From assembly GCA_015501595.1 (NCBI GenBank), contig JADNRX010000243.1, forward strand, positions 1 through 64,000: a stretch of DNA of 64,000 bases, read 5' to 3'. The notes under the pieces were generated by a model, which saw only the letters and a program-made list of their open reading frames with translations, did no database searches and had not been told where the DNA came from. The stretch is from Hymenopellis radicata (lineage: Eukaryota; Basidiomycota; Agaricomycetes; Agaricales; Physalacriaceae). The translations under genes were made by a program, and so were the position numbers. Shown here in pieces: positions 36,110 to 46,229 of the stretch. Every line of letters starts with the position of its first letter. Within the stretch, counting starts at the first letter, position 1.

Positions 36110-36620
36110 CGCGTTGCGACTACGAGGCGCCTCCTGTAAGACCAGGCGTCAAGTCTACCATCGTCCTCTCCTCGTGAGCCCTCTGCCTTTTGGCCCTTAC
36201 ATATATCCACACCTCCGTAGTGTCGCTGTCCACCTTGTCGGTAATCTTAAATCGTATATCTGTCTATCTGCGCCTTTCCTCCACCAAGTCCTCCCGCACC
36301 TCCAGACGCACTCTCTCGCGTAAATGAGCAGACAAGACAGCGCTGTGTGCAAGGAGAGACGCGCGTCGGATGCCTGGTAACACGGTCTAATGCCAAAATC
36401 CAAAGTCCAGTGCGCCCTGAGCAGACAATACGGCGTCATTTTCGAGGTGGCCATTAACACGGCCGAGCGACAAATGCCTGGCAAGATGTTCAAGCGCGAG
36501 CCGCTGCTCTCCACCAAAGAAAGCGATGACTACCACACCATTCGCGGTTCATGTCTCGTATGGCGCTCACCAACGAGGATCCCACATCGTACACATGAAG
36601 CTCGAGGGACGCTCCACAGT
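36110..36620 (-). pseudogene. DEAH-helicase remnant 2 (paralogue of remnant 1)
   Basis: 36390-36560 matches 33940-34100; shared words include CCAAAGTCCAG.G.(C/T)CCCTGAGC, ATTTTCGAGGTGG and GAAAGCG.TGACTACCAC. On the minus strand it reads LARHLSLGRVNGHLENDAVL, in line with HSSLLRVYNHLENDSVL of remnant 1. The helicase motifs themselves are not seen here. Assignment therefore rests on similarity to remnant 1. Confidence 0.4.
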
Positions 36621-36743
36621 TGATAGTACAAGCAGCGTCGATCTACGTCGCTTTCAACAATGACAGGAGGAAGGACAAAGGCGGGATATCGATGCGGATG
36701 TGGGGTAGGATGTGTGCTTTTGAAGGTCCGGGCTATCATATTT

Positions 36744-36900
36744 TACCGTGGCACCTACCGTGGTGCCGTGGCCATTACCGTGGCCGTTACCGTGGACAGC
36801 TACAAGATCACCGTGGGCAGGGACAAGGGCTGACCCTGTACCGTGGGCGTCACAGCGTTATGCAGTGGCAGTCACAGCGTTATGCAGCATCGTAACGCAG
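36744..36900 (+). repeat. ACCGTGG array, left
   Basis: Seven ACCGTGG or near copies in about 100 bp, all in the plus orientation, followed by two GTCACAGCGTTATGCAG units and two CGTAACGC words up to 36910. Confidence 0.8.
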
Positions 36901-37199
36901 TCGTAACGCGCTCCCAGAAGCAACCATAGTCCAGCCTACCAAGAGAAAATACAGCAATGTCTTGACGGCGCGCGTGAGTGAGCATGATCTCCTAAATCGG
37001 GTAACCGCGAATAGCCATGTGGCCTATGTAATGCTCGGGTCCTTGATGAACGCGTCTTGATCTTACACCATCATCGTTGAATGCAGAATGCGCTTCGACG
37101 CGATATCGATACATCTCTTTGAATTTGACTTCAGTTCCTCTCAGCATATGTGCTCTCTTGTGTACTTGAAATGTTTCTTTGGTGACTGCCGGTGAATTC

Positions 37200-37500
37200 G
37201 GCTGGCATGTTGATTTCTGTCCTCGTCTTTGGCTACTAACCTTGACAACGTCTTGTACGCATTCCAGTATGCGACATCAGGAAACGGGTCACCAGCCTAG
37301 AGGACTACTGAGTTAACCACGGTGAACATGGTTGCCTAGAGGACATCAGGGTGCGAACTCTGCCTGGTTAACTTTGGCAAAGGTTCAGGTCCAAACCTTC
37401 CTTGAGGATGTCTTGAGTCTAACTCAAGATTACTCCAGTTATGTTCAAGATCACTCAAGTTGTACTCAAAGCGGCTTGTGCTACCCTCAAACAAGATCTA
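37200..37500. repeat. CTCAAG-rich arm, left
   Basis: Dense CTCAAG/CTTGAG words. Read in reverse complement, it resembles 41410-41700 (AACTCAG..(T/C)CCTCTGG..GTTTCCTGATG order), forming a loose inverted pair about 4 kb apart inside the ACCGTGG-bounded segment. No ORF. Confidence 0.35.
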
Positions 37501-37875
37501 TGTAACTTAGGTCCAACATAAGGTGACCTCCAGCAGCTCAGCACGACATAAACCCTAATCAAATCAGTCAAGGAAAACAGGAAAAGCTTCTGAAGAGCGT
37601 AAAACTCAGGAAATAAGACATTCAAAATGCATTGCATTCAAATAGATCATTACATACATATACACAATAATACCAATAATGCAATAGTAACAAATATAAA
37701 AAATGCCATAGTAGTAGTACCACAGTGCGTACAGTATCAGAATACAAAACAACATAGACACTTAGTCTTACAATAATGGTAAGCCATGTCGAGTTGTCAT
37801 CAGTGTCACCGTTGTTCAGGTATCTATACGCGAACAGTCAGACTCAGCGCCGAGTGAGACTCAATGGAAACTTAC

Positions 37876-38132
37876 ACATGTGACCAGACTGCCCACCAGA
37901 ATGCACGAATTAGCTTAGGTTTACGACGAGGAGAGCACAACTCACTCTCCGGGGGTTGAGAAGTCGGTGTTGTCAACACCAGCAGCATCCTGAACGGCTA
38001 TGCTGACGGGATCATTACCGCGACCACCATTGCCAAAGTTGTTGCTCTGGAAGTTGAAAGCGGCCTGAACGAGGAGATGAGCCTCACGAGCTCGTCTTGG
38101 TCAACAGTAGAAATACCTCAGTGAATCCATAC
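37876..38132 (-). pseudogene. Fungalysin (M36) metallopeptidase fragment
   Basis: The minus strand encodes YGFTE (from 38132), then FNFQSNNFGNGGRGNDPVSI and VQDAAGVDNTDFSTP (38070-37946). After an apparent intron comes GQSGHM (about 37892-37876). This is the conserved block just before the HEXXH zinc site in secreted M36 fungalysins (FGFTE..NFQ..N.G.GG.GND.V...QD.SG.NNA.F.TPPDGQ.GRM). The HEXXH region itself, the propeptide and most of the protein are missing, and the segments are not cleanly spliced, so it is a relic. Confidence 0.7.
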
Positions 38133-38334
38133 CTACACGCAAAGGAGATTAGAAAACTGGAAATCAAATCGCAGCCCAAGACACGTACAGGTAGTAGCCA
38201 TCATCCTCGTGGTGAGTAGTCACATTGTCGTCATCATCATCTGTTGAGTAGTCAGGCATTGTCATTTGTAGAGTGCGATGATTAAGGCGGGATTGTTGGC
38301 GAGGCTCGGGGCTGCATTCGTTGTTGTTGTGATT

Positions 38335-38610
38335 GTCATCCAGCCGGGGGCATCATGGAGGAGGTAGTCGCCGTCAACGTGTAGCGGTCGTCGAGGCGGG
38401 TCGTTCTCAAGGCGTTGTCGTCATCCTCGGGCAAGTCGCCATCCTTGTCCTCGTGCCAAGTCGAGGTCATCGCCCTGGTGCAGGTCGTCGTCGTCGAGGT
38501 CGCCATCATCATCCTCGTGCAGGTCGCTGTCATCATTGTTGTTGTCGCCACGCAGGTAGTCGTACAGGCGGTCGTCGTCCTTCCACAGGCAGACCTCCGT
38601 TGAGCATCGT
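38335..38610. repeat. GTC/GAC trinucleotide-rich tract
   Basis: Low-complexity run of GTC, ATC and TTG triplets. One minus-strand frame encodes an Asp-rich stretch (DDSDLHEDDDGDLDDDDL). It lies upstream of the fungalysin relic on that strand and may be a former exon, but repeats of this type also give long spurious frames on the plus strand. Confidence 0.5.
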
Positions 38611-38619
38611 CTATGAGAA

Positions 38620-41600
38620 GAGAGAAAATTGTAGCAGGATGGTAGTAAGAGTTTAAGTCAGACACGTACCACGATCGGAAGAAAAACCAACAGACACGTG
38701 ATGTCTGCATACGTGGCACTCGGGGAGCGTGGTCCAAGCGTGGCCTTGGAGAAGATGGAAGGGATCCCATCTGCAAAAATGAATGGCGGCAAAAAAGGAG
38801 AGTTAGTGTTGTGCGGGAGGGACTTGTAAGAAAATTCTTCGGACGGTTCAAGTCAACCTTACAATGATACCGCCTCCCAACCATGGGCCCAGAAAGCCCT
38901 GCTCAAGGTCGGCCTGGCTCTGAGTGGGCCCATGCTTGGACGTCGCGTCGTGGTCGTGGTAGCGAACTCATGGCGTTAACACGAGGACAATAAGCAAAAT
39001 TGAGAACGCACCGCGGAAATGCTGGCTGTCTGCAGACAGAATAGCATTCATTCCTCCAGCCCTTGCTTCCGGTTGCAGCAAGGCGGAACATTCCTCGTCG
39101 CCGGCGGCCCAGGTGAGGACGCTGTCAAAGGTAAAGCACTGCCTGTGTTGACAGGGCTTACGTGGTGGCTGTTCCGCCATGCATTGGCACAGAGACGAAA
39201 ACTAACAATAGAGAGGAACTGGAGAGGAAGAGACGGCGAGTGATCGACCAAGGGGATGGTGGTGGTAGAAGGATGAGTTATGTCGACGTCCAAACAGTGC
39301 TTGATCGTTGTTCGGATCACCGGGCCTGGTCTCCGGTATGGCGTTCAACGCGTCGTAGACGTTGAACAATAGCAAATAACAGTCTAAAAATATAAGGAAT
39401 ATGAAGAAGAAAGCCCATTCAACGTATGACAGAAATATCGCGTCGACTGACTTACTATACAGTGTGCCAACCTTAATGAACAGTTGACAAGTAGGTGTAT
39501 TACCTTCTTGTCAGCCAAAAAAACACCCAAAAAATAAAATACTCTCCGTCCTTACAGAAATTCATTGCGCTATATACGAAGGCTTAAATCACCTCCCTTG
39601 CGGCGCTGGACGACGCGCAAGTCGTCGAAAACCACTCGGACCGATCGTCCGAGTGGTGATCGCGTCAGTTTCTGGTTTCCTAAGTCTTACTGCTACCACC
39701 ACAACGCACGATGCTCGTGCCCCAATGGCTTGTCTCTGGAACGCGACTCTGCCCGTGTGTGTTCTGCTTTGCTCTGCTTGTCTTTTTATCGTATATCGGG
39801 CCTGAAGAGCCCCCGGCGACCCGTTGAACGCGCAAGCCCTCCAACGAGGCCGCACATTTGCAGGAACATGGCAAATCTCGGGACTTAACAGAACGTCTTA
39901 ACACGGATGTCCGGGACCTCGCAGAGGCGACGACGTCTCCTTGCCAGCAAGTTGCTGTTTGCATGGTGTGTCTTTCATCCGGCACCTATTCGTCATACTG
40001 AGAACTCTCTCCGCTATAGTCCACACCACGACGAACGACCTTCGATATCAGGCGAGCCGACTTCAGGACGAGTCTTCCGGAAGCATTCGTCTCCATTCTG
40101 CTCTTTGTTGCCCACCTCTTTGTGGAACTGCGGGCTTGAAGAGCCCCGGCGGCCCCGCTGGACGCGTAAGCCCTCCAACGAGGCCGCAGATTAACCAGGT
40201 GATGGCGACGGCGACGGCGGCGACTTTACAACGATGACAGCGTGCCCGCCTGCACGGCCGCGTAAGCCCTGGACGGCAGGCTGCACATCTTTTCCTCCAT
40301 TTTCAGAGGACAACGGGATGCAGCGTAGTACGTATTTTTCCATTTTCTTGCATTCTACTCAGTCATGTCTACCAGCATCGGCAATTACAACGGCGGCGAG
40401 CATCGTCGACAACGCGTAAGCCCCACCAACGTGGGCGGCATGTATCACTCACATCTCGCCTCTTACTCCCATCTCGCCTCTTACTCCCACCTCGCACTCT
40501 TACTCCCATTTCGCCCCGCTCTCCGTATGAACACCCCGACTTTCACTTGGTTTGACGGACTGGCAGACGGTGTATTCAAGCCCAACGGTCTCATCAAGAA
40601 GGTGAATACTTTAAATTGTTAATTTCCCTTCGAGTCTGATTCTTGTCCAGACCATTACTGTCACCATCGAAGGCGCCGACCTCCACCTAGTCTCGTATTA
40701 AACGTCGGAAGATATTCGTTCTGGGAAACTCAGGGTACATATGTCCATCGAAATCGGAAAGCAACGATTTGTGTAAGTCTTCCCTTTTGGCCCTCGTAAC
40801 AGGCAGCCCATTGAACAGCTTAAAGGACGGAGCCTGAGGACGCTGATCCCAACATCGAGCCGAAGGTGGCGGAGACTACATATCATCTCCTGCATTCGCC
40901 CGCATTCCCCATCCACACCTGCGTCCCCCGAACACGCATTCTCCGGCGCTGGCTACAGTGGAATGGGCCACGACTCTTCGTATCACCGCAATACCGACCG
41001 ATGGTCTTCCGGGGCGAGCGACATTTCAAGGGTTGCTTCTCCAGCCCGACAAGACTATTCGTGGACGCTGTCGCCGATCTCGTCGCACTCATCACTTCCT
41101 ACGCCGAAGCGGGAGAGCATGGGCGATGCGACGTGGACCTCTTTACCCTCTAGCCGTTATGATTCCTCGAGTGCCGGCGTCCTTGTCCACCTTACTTAGT
41201 AAGCATCTTCGGCCGCCGCTTTAGCTCTGCGGTACGTGTCAACCTACCAGCAGCCCGACTCGCCGTCAAATTCTAGGCTGCCGCTCAGCTTCAAATTCCG
41301 ATCCCAATCTAACGCGAAGTACGGCCTCTGCACCTTTCGACCCGGGTATGGCTAGCATATTCTTATATGCCCTGCCGCCTTGGCGAAATGCATGCTTGAT
41401 CGTTCCCGGTTGCATTGTTGAAGTCTGCTTGAGTTGTCGGGAGTAAGCAACTGTGAGACTGTATGCCTTGGAGTATACCAGAGTTATCGGGAGTCGAGGG
41501 CTATCAAACTTCATGCTTTGAGTGGTCTCAAAGTCAGCTCAACATCCTCAAGGTAACCCAAGTTTGGAATCGCTGTAAGATAAGCCTTGAGACAACTCTA

Positions 41601-42129
41601 GATTCCTTAGGACACCTCAGTGCCCTCTGGTTTGGCACTGCGGTAGTAAGTAACTCAGGCAGCCTCTGGCCCACAGGCTGTTTCCTGATGGACCACGATG
41701 TTGAAAATCATTGTGAGTCACTGATCTCTTACTTGAGTCAGTCCCGCAATATTTTTATAGGGAAAACTCGGTCGTTTCCTCAAGAAACAGCTTGAGTGCT
41801 TGGATCCGGACACCGGACAGATCACGAACTCGGAATCTACGACATCTGCGGACTCGTCTGTGGCGACAGCAAATAGGAACACTCTTGACACTCTTCTTAC
41901 AATCTATGATGCTTCTGGTAAGTGTGATTGACTGAGGATCATACAAGTAGCTAGTACTACTCAATCTATCTCAGGCCATGTCATTGTACCTTGCCTCCTT
42001 CCGCGACCCAGGAAGCAGCGGATGTACCTCGTTCTTCCCGTTCCTCTCATGGATCACGCGAACCGGACCATTTGGACGAAGCAACGGAGAAATCGTCGAC
42101 TGCGTGGTCCCAACCAGCGTCTCCAATAT
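38620..42129. other. Unassigned interior of the ACCGTGG-bounded segment
   Basis: Apart from the repeats listed, only short frames are seen (39019-39320, 40866-41224 and others). CTCAAG-rich sequence covers 41410-41760. Confidence 0.25.
39780..40440 (+). repeat. GTAAGCCCTCCAACGAGG repeats
   Basis: The word GAAGAGCCCC(C)GGCG.CCC followed by CGC(G)(C/T)AAGCCCTCCAACGAGGC occurs at 39806-39856 and 40139-40189, about 333 bp apart. Weaker forms lie at 40260 and 40418. The repeated piece could be an exon end plus splice donor (GTAAGC) of a tandemly duplicated gene. No protein family is recognised. Confidence 0.4.
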
Positions 42130-42873
42130 TCAAACGTGCAAAAGATGGAACATACATTCAGATTCAACATGTTGTGAAGTCTGGAACGCGAGTCCTGAAA
42201 CGGGTGCTCTCCGTAAATCGGATTCTGAGCACCGTCGTGTCAGGAAGCGGCGGCGTGGTGCTGTCTCATCTTCCCGGGTTGGAAGGTCTCTGAAACGCGC
42301 ATTGTCAAGCTCGTAGTCCTTGCAGCAGCGACTCCGACACCAACCACCATCGCTCAAAGAAAGCCCGGCACACTCGTCATGTCTCCTTTTCAAAAAAAAC
42401 AACTTGAAGAACTTTCCAGCGACGATACGGACAGTAGCGCATCCGTTGATGAGCCTCGTCACTCTAGAAAGCACCGACATCGAGTCCATCTCTGAATCGT
42501 AGCCGACATCCGAATCGGCATAACCCGCCACAGAGCTATCCGAGTCCTCTGGCCCATCGGGACGAGGATCGCCTCCCCAGCCACCCCATCTTCCCTTATT
42601 CTCACATTCGTACGCGCTCTCATTCGTAGATCGCCACTCATACTTCCAATTCGCAATGGACATGCTCCAGACAACATTCTCTCGCACCATCTTCTTCCCA
42701 GTGAACGCAAACTTGCCTAAATCCGTGTTGATTGTCCCCCGTACATCGTTGTCTTCGAGACCCACCTCATGCGACCCAATCCATCTGAACTTCCACTCTC
42801 GTCCTAACATTAAACATGATGCCCCAAATCCAAAGTCCCCAATCCTCTGCCTTCGACCAAACAAACTCAGCAC
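42130..42873 (-). CDS. Unrecognised ORF, partial
   Basis: An open minus-strand frame of 247 codons without an obvious start; the first ATG is about 20 codons in, and the frame remains open further upstream to a TGA near 42950. It contains a Trp-rich stretch (NVVWSMSIANWKYEWRSTNE), an acidic Gly/Ser segment and a basic C-terminal part. The composition is protein-like, but no domain is recognised and no splice sites were fixed. It overlaps the plus-strand frame 42816-43499 at its 5' end. Confidence 0.3.
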   Translation of the reverse strand: MLSLFGRRQRIGDFGFGASCLMLGREWKFRWIGSHEVGLEDNDVRGTINTDLGKFAFTGKKMVRENVVWSMSIANWKYEWRSTNESAYECENKGRWGGWGGDPRPDGPEDSDSSVAGYADSDVGYDSEMDSMSVLSRVTRLINGCATVRIVAGKFFKLFFLKRRHDECAGLSLSDGGWCRSRCCKDYELDNARFRDLPTREDETAPRRRFLTRRCSESDLRRAPVSGLAFQTSQHVESECMFHLLHV

Positions 42874-43499
42874 TTCTGTATATGAAGAGCGAGAAGCTGG
42901 AGGACACGTGGGATGGCTATCCGGATGGCACCTTCACACTCGACATTACACACGACGTGTTTGAGAAGACGAAGCGCCGGCCGTGTATTGTTACGGGCGG
43001 GGATCCAGGCCATTCCAAGACAGCTTCGAATTGGCAAGAGGCTAAGAAGTCTTGCGCCAGCGCCTTGAAGTTGCTCACTGGACTTCCACGGCTCGGCGGT
43101 ACATATGATCCCTCTGTTGTGACGATTGCACCTCCTCTCCTTCATGCTGGACGGGTGAACGAACACTTCAACTTCTACCGTCGCGTATGCAAAAGGCGGA
43201 TTCATCTCTCGACTTCCGTTCAGCCTGAGAGTCGGCAATGGGAGCAGATACTTGCCCTTACCGAAAATACATTGGCAGGAGAAACGCGCTTTGCGCCGTC
43301 GACGTTGACTTGGAGGCAATTCAAATGCTGTAGGACCGTATGTTTACTCGCTCTAAGGCTGCACGTATTTTTGGTAAGTTATAACCGCCAATGGGGTCTT
43401 GACGCCGGTCATCATCAAGACGGATGGTCGCTTTTTACCATCAGAATTGTCCATCGAGGTATGAGTTTGATTTGCTTCAATGCCTTACTTGAAGTCTGA
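42816..43499 (+). CDS. Unrecognised ORF
   Basis: An open frame of 227 codons starting at ATG 42816. The first two thirds look protein-like (TWDGYPDGTFTLDITHDVFE, PESRQWEQILALTENTLAGE); the last third (after 43330, where a GTATGT-like donor occurs) is probably intron and beyond. No family is recognised. Lying inside the putative transposon, it could be cargo or part of an unrecognised transposition gene, but nothing in the sequence decides this. Confidence 0.3.
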   Translation: MMPQIQSPQSSAFDQTNSALLYMKSEKLEDTWDGYPDGTFTLDITHDVFEKTKRRPCIVTGGDPGHSKTASNWQEAKKSCASALKLLTGLPRLGGTYDPSVVTIAPPLLHAGRVNEHFNFYRRVCKRRIHLSTSVQPESRQWEQILALTENTLAGETRFAPSTLTWRQFKCCRTVCLLALRLHVFLVSYNRQWGLDAGHHQDGWSLFTIRIVHRGMSLICFNALLEV

Positions 43500-43850
43500 C
43501 ATGGACTCGAGTCTGGTCCGAACTACATTGATTTCAGGAAAGCGGACGACACTTCTTCACCTCGAAAAGGCAAGTCTCAGGTCGGAAGCGTCGACGAAGT
43601 CGAAAGACAAGGAAAGGAGCTAAGTAGATCATGGCTGGCAGCATTGGCTGCAGACCTAGCACGCCGTACACTGGGACAGTGTATTAGATATTGGTATACA
43701 TTCTAGATATAACCTTTAGGCTGGTGTTTCTAATGAAACCTCGCTTACAACTCAGAGCCCCAGAAGTTACGACCGAATCAACAGCTGATCGACAGACTCG
43801 GAGTGTAACGCCCTTGTCACGCTGCTGTCACTTCCCATCACGACAGTGAG
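43500..43850. other. No gene seen
   Basis: Short frames only. GTGTAACGCCC at about 43802 and GTCACGCTGCTGTCAC just before the right array resemble the GTAACGC and GTCACAGCGTT words next to the left array. Confidence 0.3.
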
Positions 43851-43854
43851 TGCT

Positions 43855-44234
43855 ACCGTGGGGCTACCGTGAGTACCGTGGAGCACTACCGTGGCCGTAG
43901 ACGTTACCGTTTCAGTACCGTGGCCTACCGTGAGCCGTTACCGTTACCGTAAAACGGTCTACCGTGGTACCGTGGCTGCTACCGTGGCTACCGTGGTCAC
44001 GCCTGTTTCCGTGAAGTCAATATTATGCATTTTTGACACAGAATCACATCTTTATAGGAATTAACATTTGAGAGATATAGTATACAGTGTCATATAGACC
44101 TCTTACGGTACTAGAATGCCTGGTACATTATCGACATCCACCACTTAACACACCGGGCGGTGGGCTCTGTGGCTGTGCTACCGTGGTGCCGTGCCACGGT
44201 ACCGTGGACCCCACGGCCACGGTAACGGTAAAAT
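43855..44234 (+). repeat. ACCGTGG array, right
   Basis: More than ten ACCGTGG or ACCGTGA copies between 43855 and 44005, then a gap of about 170 bp, then a last group (44180-44234) in which the motif switches to the CCACGGT orientation and ends ACGGTAAAAT. Confidence 0.8.
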
Positions 44235-44259
44235 CTTGCTGCCCCTTTTGAAGGTCCGC

Positions 44260-45240
44260 CTCGGCTATGAAGCTTGGGTGATGGAGTGGTGGGACCAGGA
44301 GAATGGGAGGTCGGAGGAGGAGAAGAGATGACGGTAAAGACATATGCATAATACAAGGAAGGCTTGGAGAAGACCAACACGGAACGGGAGCGAGAAACTG
44401 GGAAATCTGAGTGTGTTATTGTCAGCTTAACTCAGTGGCGTGACTCGGTCCGTGAGCTGAGAACAAGACTAATCGCGGAAAGTCAGACCAAAAACGTCCA
44501 GTGTGTGAAGCTTGTGAAGATTTGCGAATGGCATTCCTAATAACAACTAGACCACCTGTGCCGCACCAACTGAGGAGACAAGAAATGCTGTGCGTAGGCA
44601 GCAAATGCATTCGAGGCGAAAGGACGTCCATGTGCAGACTCTACACTGATCCTCACAATAGAAGAGACATTGTCCCGGAGACGGTTCATGTTGGATTACA
44701 AGTTGACTCTGGAGATTTCGTGTTGATAGTACTAGTAGCGGAGGATAAAGAAGATAGCGGCAGAGAGAGAACCAGAAGAATTGTCGTCGGAAGGTCGTCT
44801 CGTCTCAAAATTGACACAACAACAGATGGTCAGAAGGACGCGTTGAAACGTCGTTACGTGACTAAGTGCACGCGAGCGCGACAATGATGATCGGCGCCCC
44901 TTGTTGACACTTTCTTCCTCCTCCATCAAGCACTTTTGCTTGGAGCACTGCGTCCCGTTACAAATGGAGCGCTCGCTGCATCTACTCCCTTGCTCTGACG
45001 AGCAGGAGAGCCATTCCTGATCCTAGAAAGAATGCGAGCCTGCAGCCGAGGCTACGGCTGTTCTCATTGGTATGATCGACTGGTCCTTAGCGCGTGGACG
45101 TCTCGAGCGGTAAAACTAGGATCGTCGCGTATCGCCCCTTTGTCGAGCTCGGGCATCCCTAGTCATAACTCCCGGTCGTCCCAGTATAATATTTGACCAT
45201 GAGCGACGCTAGGCTTTTCCATCGCATTATACTCACGCAC
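44260..45240. other. No gene seen
   Basis: Short frames only. 44405-44445 (GTGTTATTGTCAGCTTAACTC) repeats sequence at 8363-8390. Confidence 0.3.
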
Positions 45241-45247
45241 GCACGCT

Positions 45248-46229
45248 ATGGGAGCCGAGGAATATAAACCCGAGGACGAACACGAGCTTCTCCGCTCCGT
45301 TTCTCCTGTCCTACTGCACAAGGACTCTGCAGACGCACTGGTGCCGCGGGATTTAGAGTCCGACGCGATCCTCCCCAGACCCCGGGCCATTTCGACATCG
45401 TTGCGCCCCAACGTCATTTCCTGGGCAGGCCCCGACGATCCCACGAATCCGCAGAATTGGAGTAAAGGAAGGAAATGGCTCGTTTCGATGTGTTGTATCG
45501 TGCCTTCTTTTAGCAGGTACGCTTTCCCAACCAATCACGACGGGTAGTGCTAACGGGATTAGCCGCAGCACCGACGATGGCTGCGCCACATATCCAAGCC
45601 GCGTTTGAGATTAAAGATCTCACGGTTTATGCGATCCTTACTGTTTTTCTTGTGAGGTTGATTTTCGGGGTACGTCTTGGCCTTCCCTCCTTCCTTCACG
45701 AAGTTACTTACTAAACTACTGTACAGCCAATATTCTGGGCGCCAGCTCAGAGCTCTACGGGCGCCGGCGTATTCTCATCCCGTGCATGACCATTCTTACT
45801 GTCGTCCACCTTGTGCAGGTTCTCTCCTAGAACATCACGACTCTGCTTGTTTGTCGATTCTTTGCGGGCTTCTTCGGTGCAGCGCCAGTTGCTGTGGGTG
45901 GAGGTTTGTGTGCTACACCTCTTTCTTCTAGCACCATGACTGACTTTCTCATGTATTTAGCTCTGATCTCGGATGTATGGTCAACAGAAGGTTGGGGACC
46001 GGTGATTGGGCTGCGAGTAGGTTTCTAGGGCCGGTGTTTGGACCAGTGGTTGCCGGCTTGTGCATGTTCTCTCTTTTCGAGCTTTAGCAACTTTCTGCTT
46101 CCTAGTGGTGTGAATAGCATTGTGGATAGTGGCGTAAACCAGCCATGGCGTTGGGTTCTCTGGTCGACTACTGGTACGTTCGTCCCCAATTTCATTTACA
46201 TATTGTTTGAATCATTCATCGCTTCGTAG
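45248..46229 (+). pseudogene. MFS transporter (DHA1/polyamine-drug type), dead 5' half
   Basis: Starts at ATG 45248 with an acidic N-terminus and the family signature WAGPDDPTNPQNWSKGRKW at about residues 59-77. Exons then give YAILTVFLVRLIF, FWAP..SELYGRRRILIPCM, TTLLVCRFFAGFFGAAPVAVGG, ISDVWSTEGWGPVIGL, GPVFGPVVAG and QPWRWVLWSTTG. This is the first six helices of a fungal MFS drug/polyamine exporter, including the GR.RIL motif between helices 2 and 3. A lost base in ASELYGRR, an in-frame TAG before NITTLLVC and a broken splice near 46020 inactivate it. The second half of the protein does not follow; a tandem repeat begins instead. Confidence 0.8.

Larger units (their letters stand above)
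36717..44258. mobile_element. Putative large DNA transposon with ACCGTGG arrays
   Basis: Both borders carry dense ACCGTGG repeats (36744-36842 and 43855-44234). The outermost sequence is ATTTTACCGT on the left (36740-36749) and its reverse complement on the right (44225-44234), giving a 10-bp inverted repeat. A perfect 14-bp direct repeat, CTTTTGAAGGTCCG, flanks at 36717-36730 and 44245-44258, with similarity (GGCTAT.A) just beyond. Inside lie GTAACGC/GCGTTA words near both arrays and a second inverted pair at 37.2 and 41.5 kb. No transposase is recognised. The target duplication, if real, is of unusual length. A chance pairing of repeats cannot be excluded. Confidence 0.4.

Noticed and set aside
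36740..36920. CRISPR-like spaced repeats (ACCGTGG)
   Set aside because: Repeats are 7 bp with irregular short spacing in a eukaryotic genome; this is a minisatellite or subterminal array.
38333..38656. Plus-strand frame rich in Arg/Gly/His
   Set aside because: Produced by the GTC/GAC trinucleotide run; no start context or domain.
43802..44005. Solo LTR starting TGTAACGCCC
   Set aside because: No matching CA end with a target duplication was found, and the region is better described as an ACCGTGG array.
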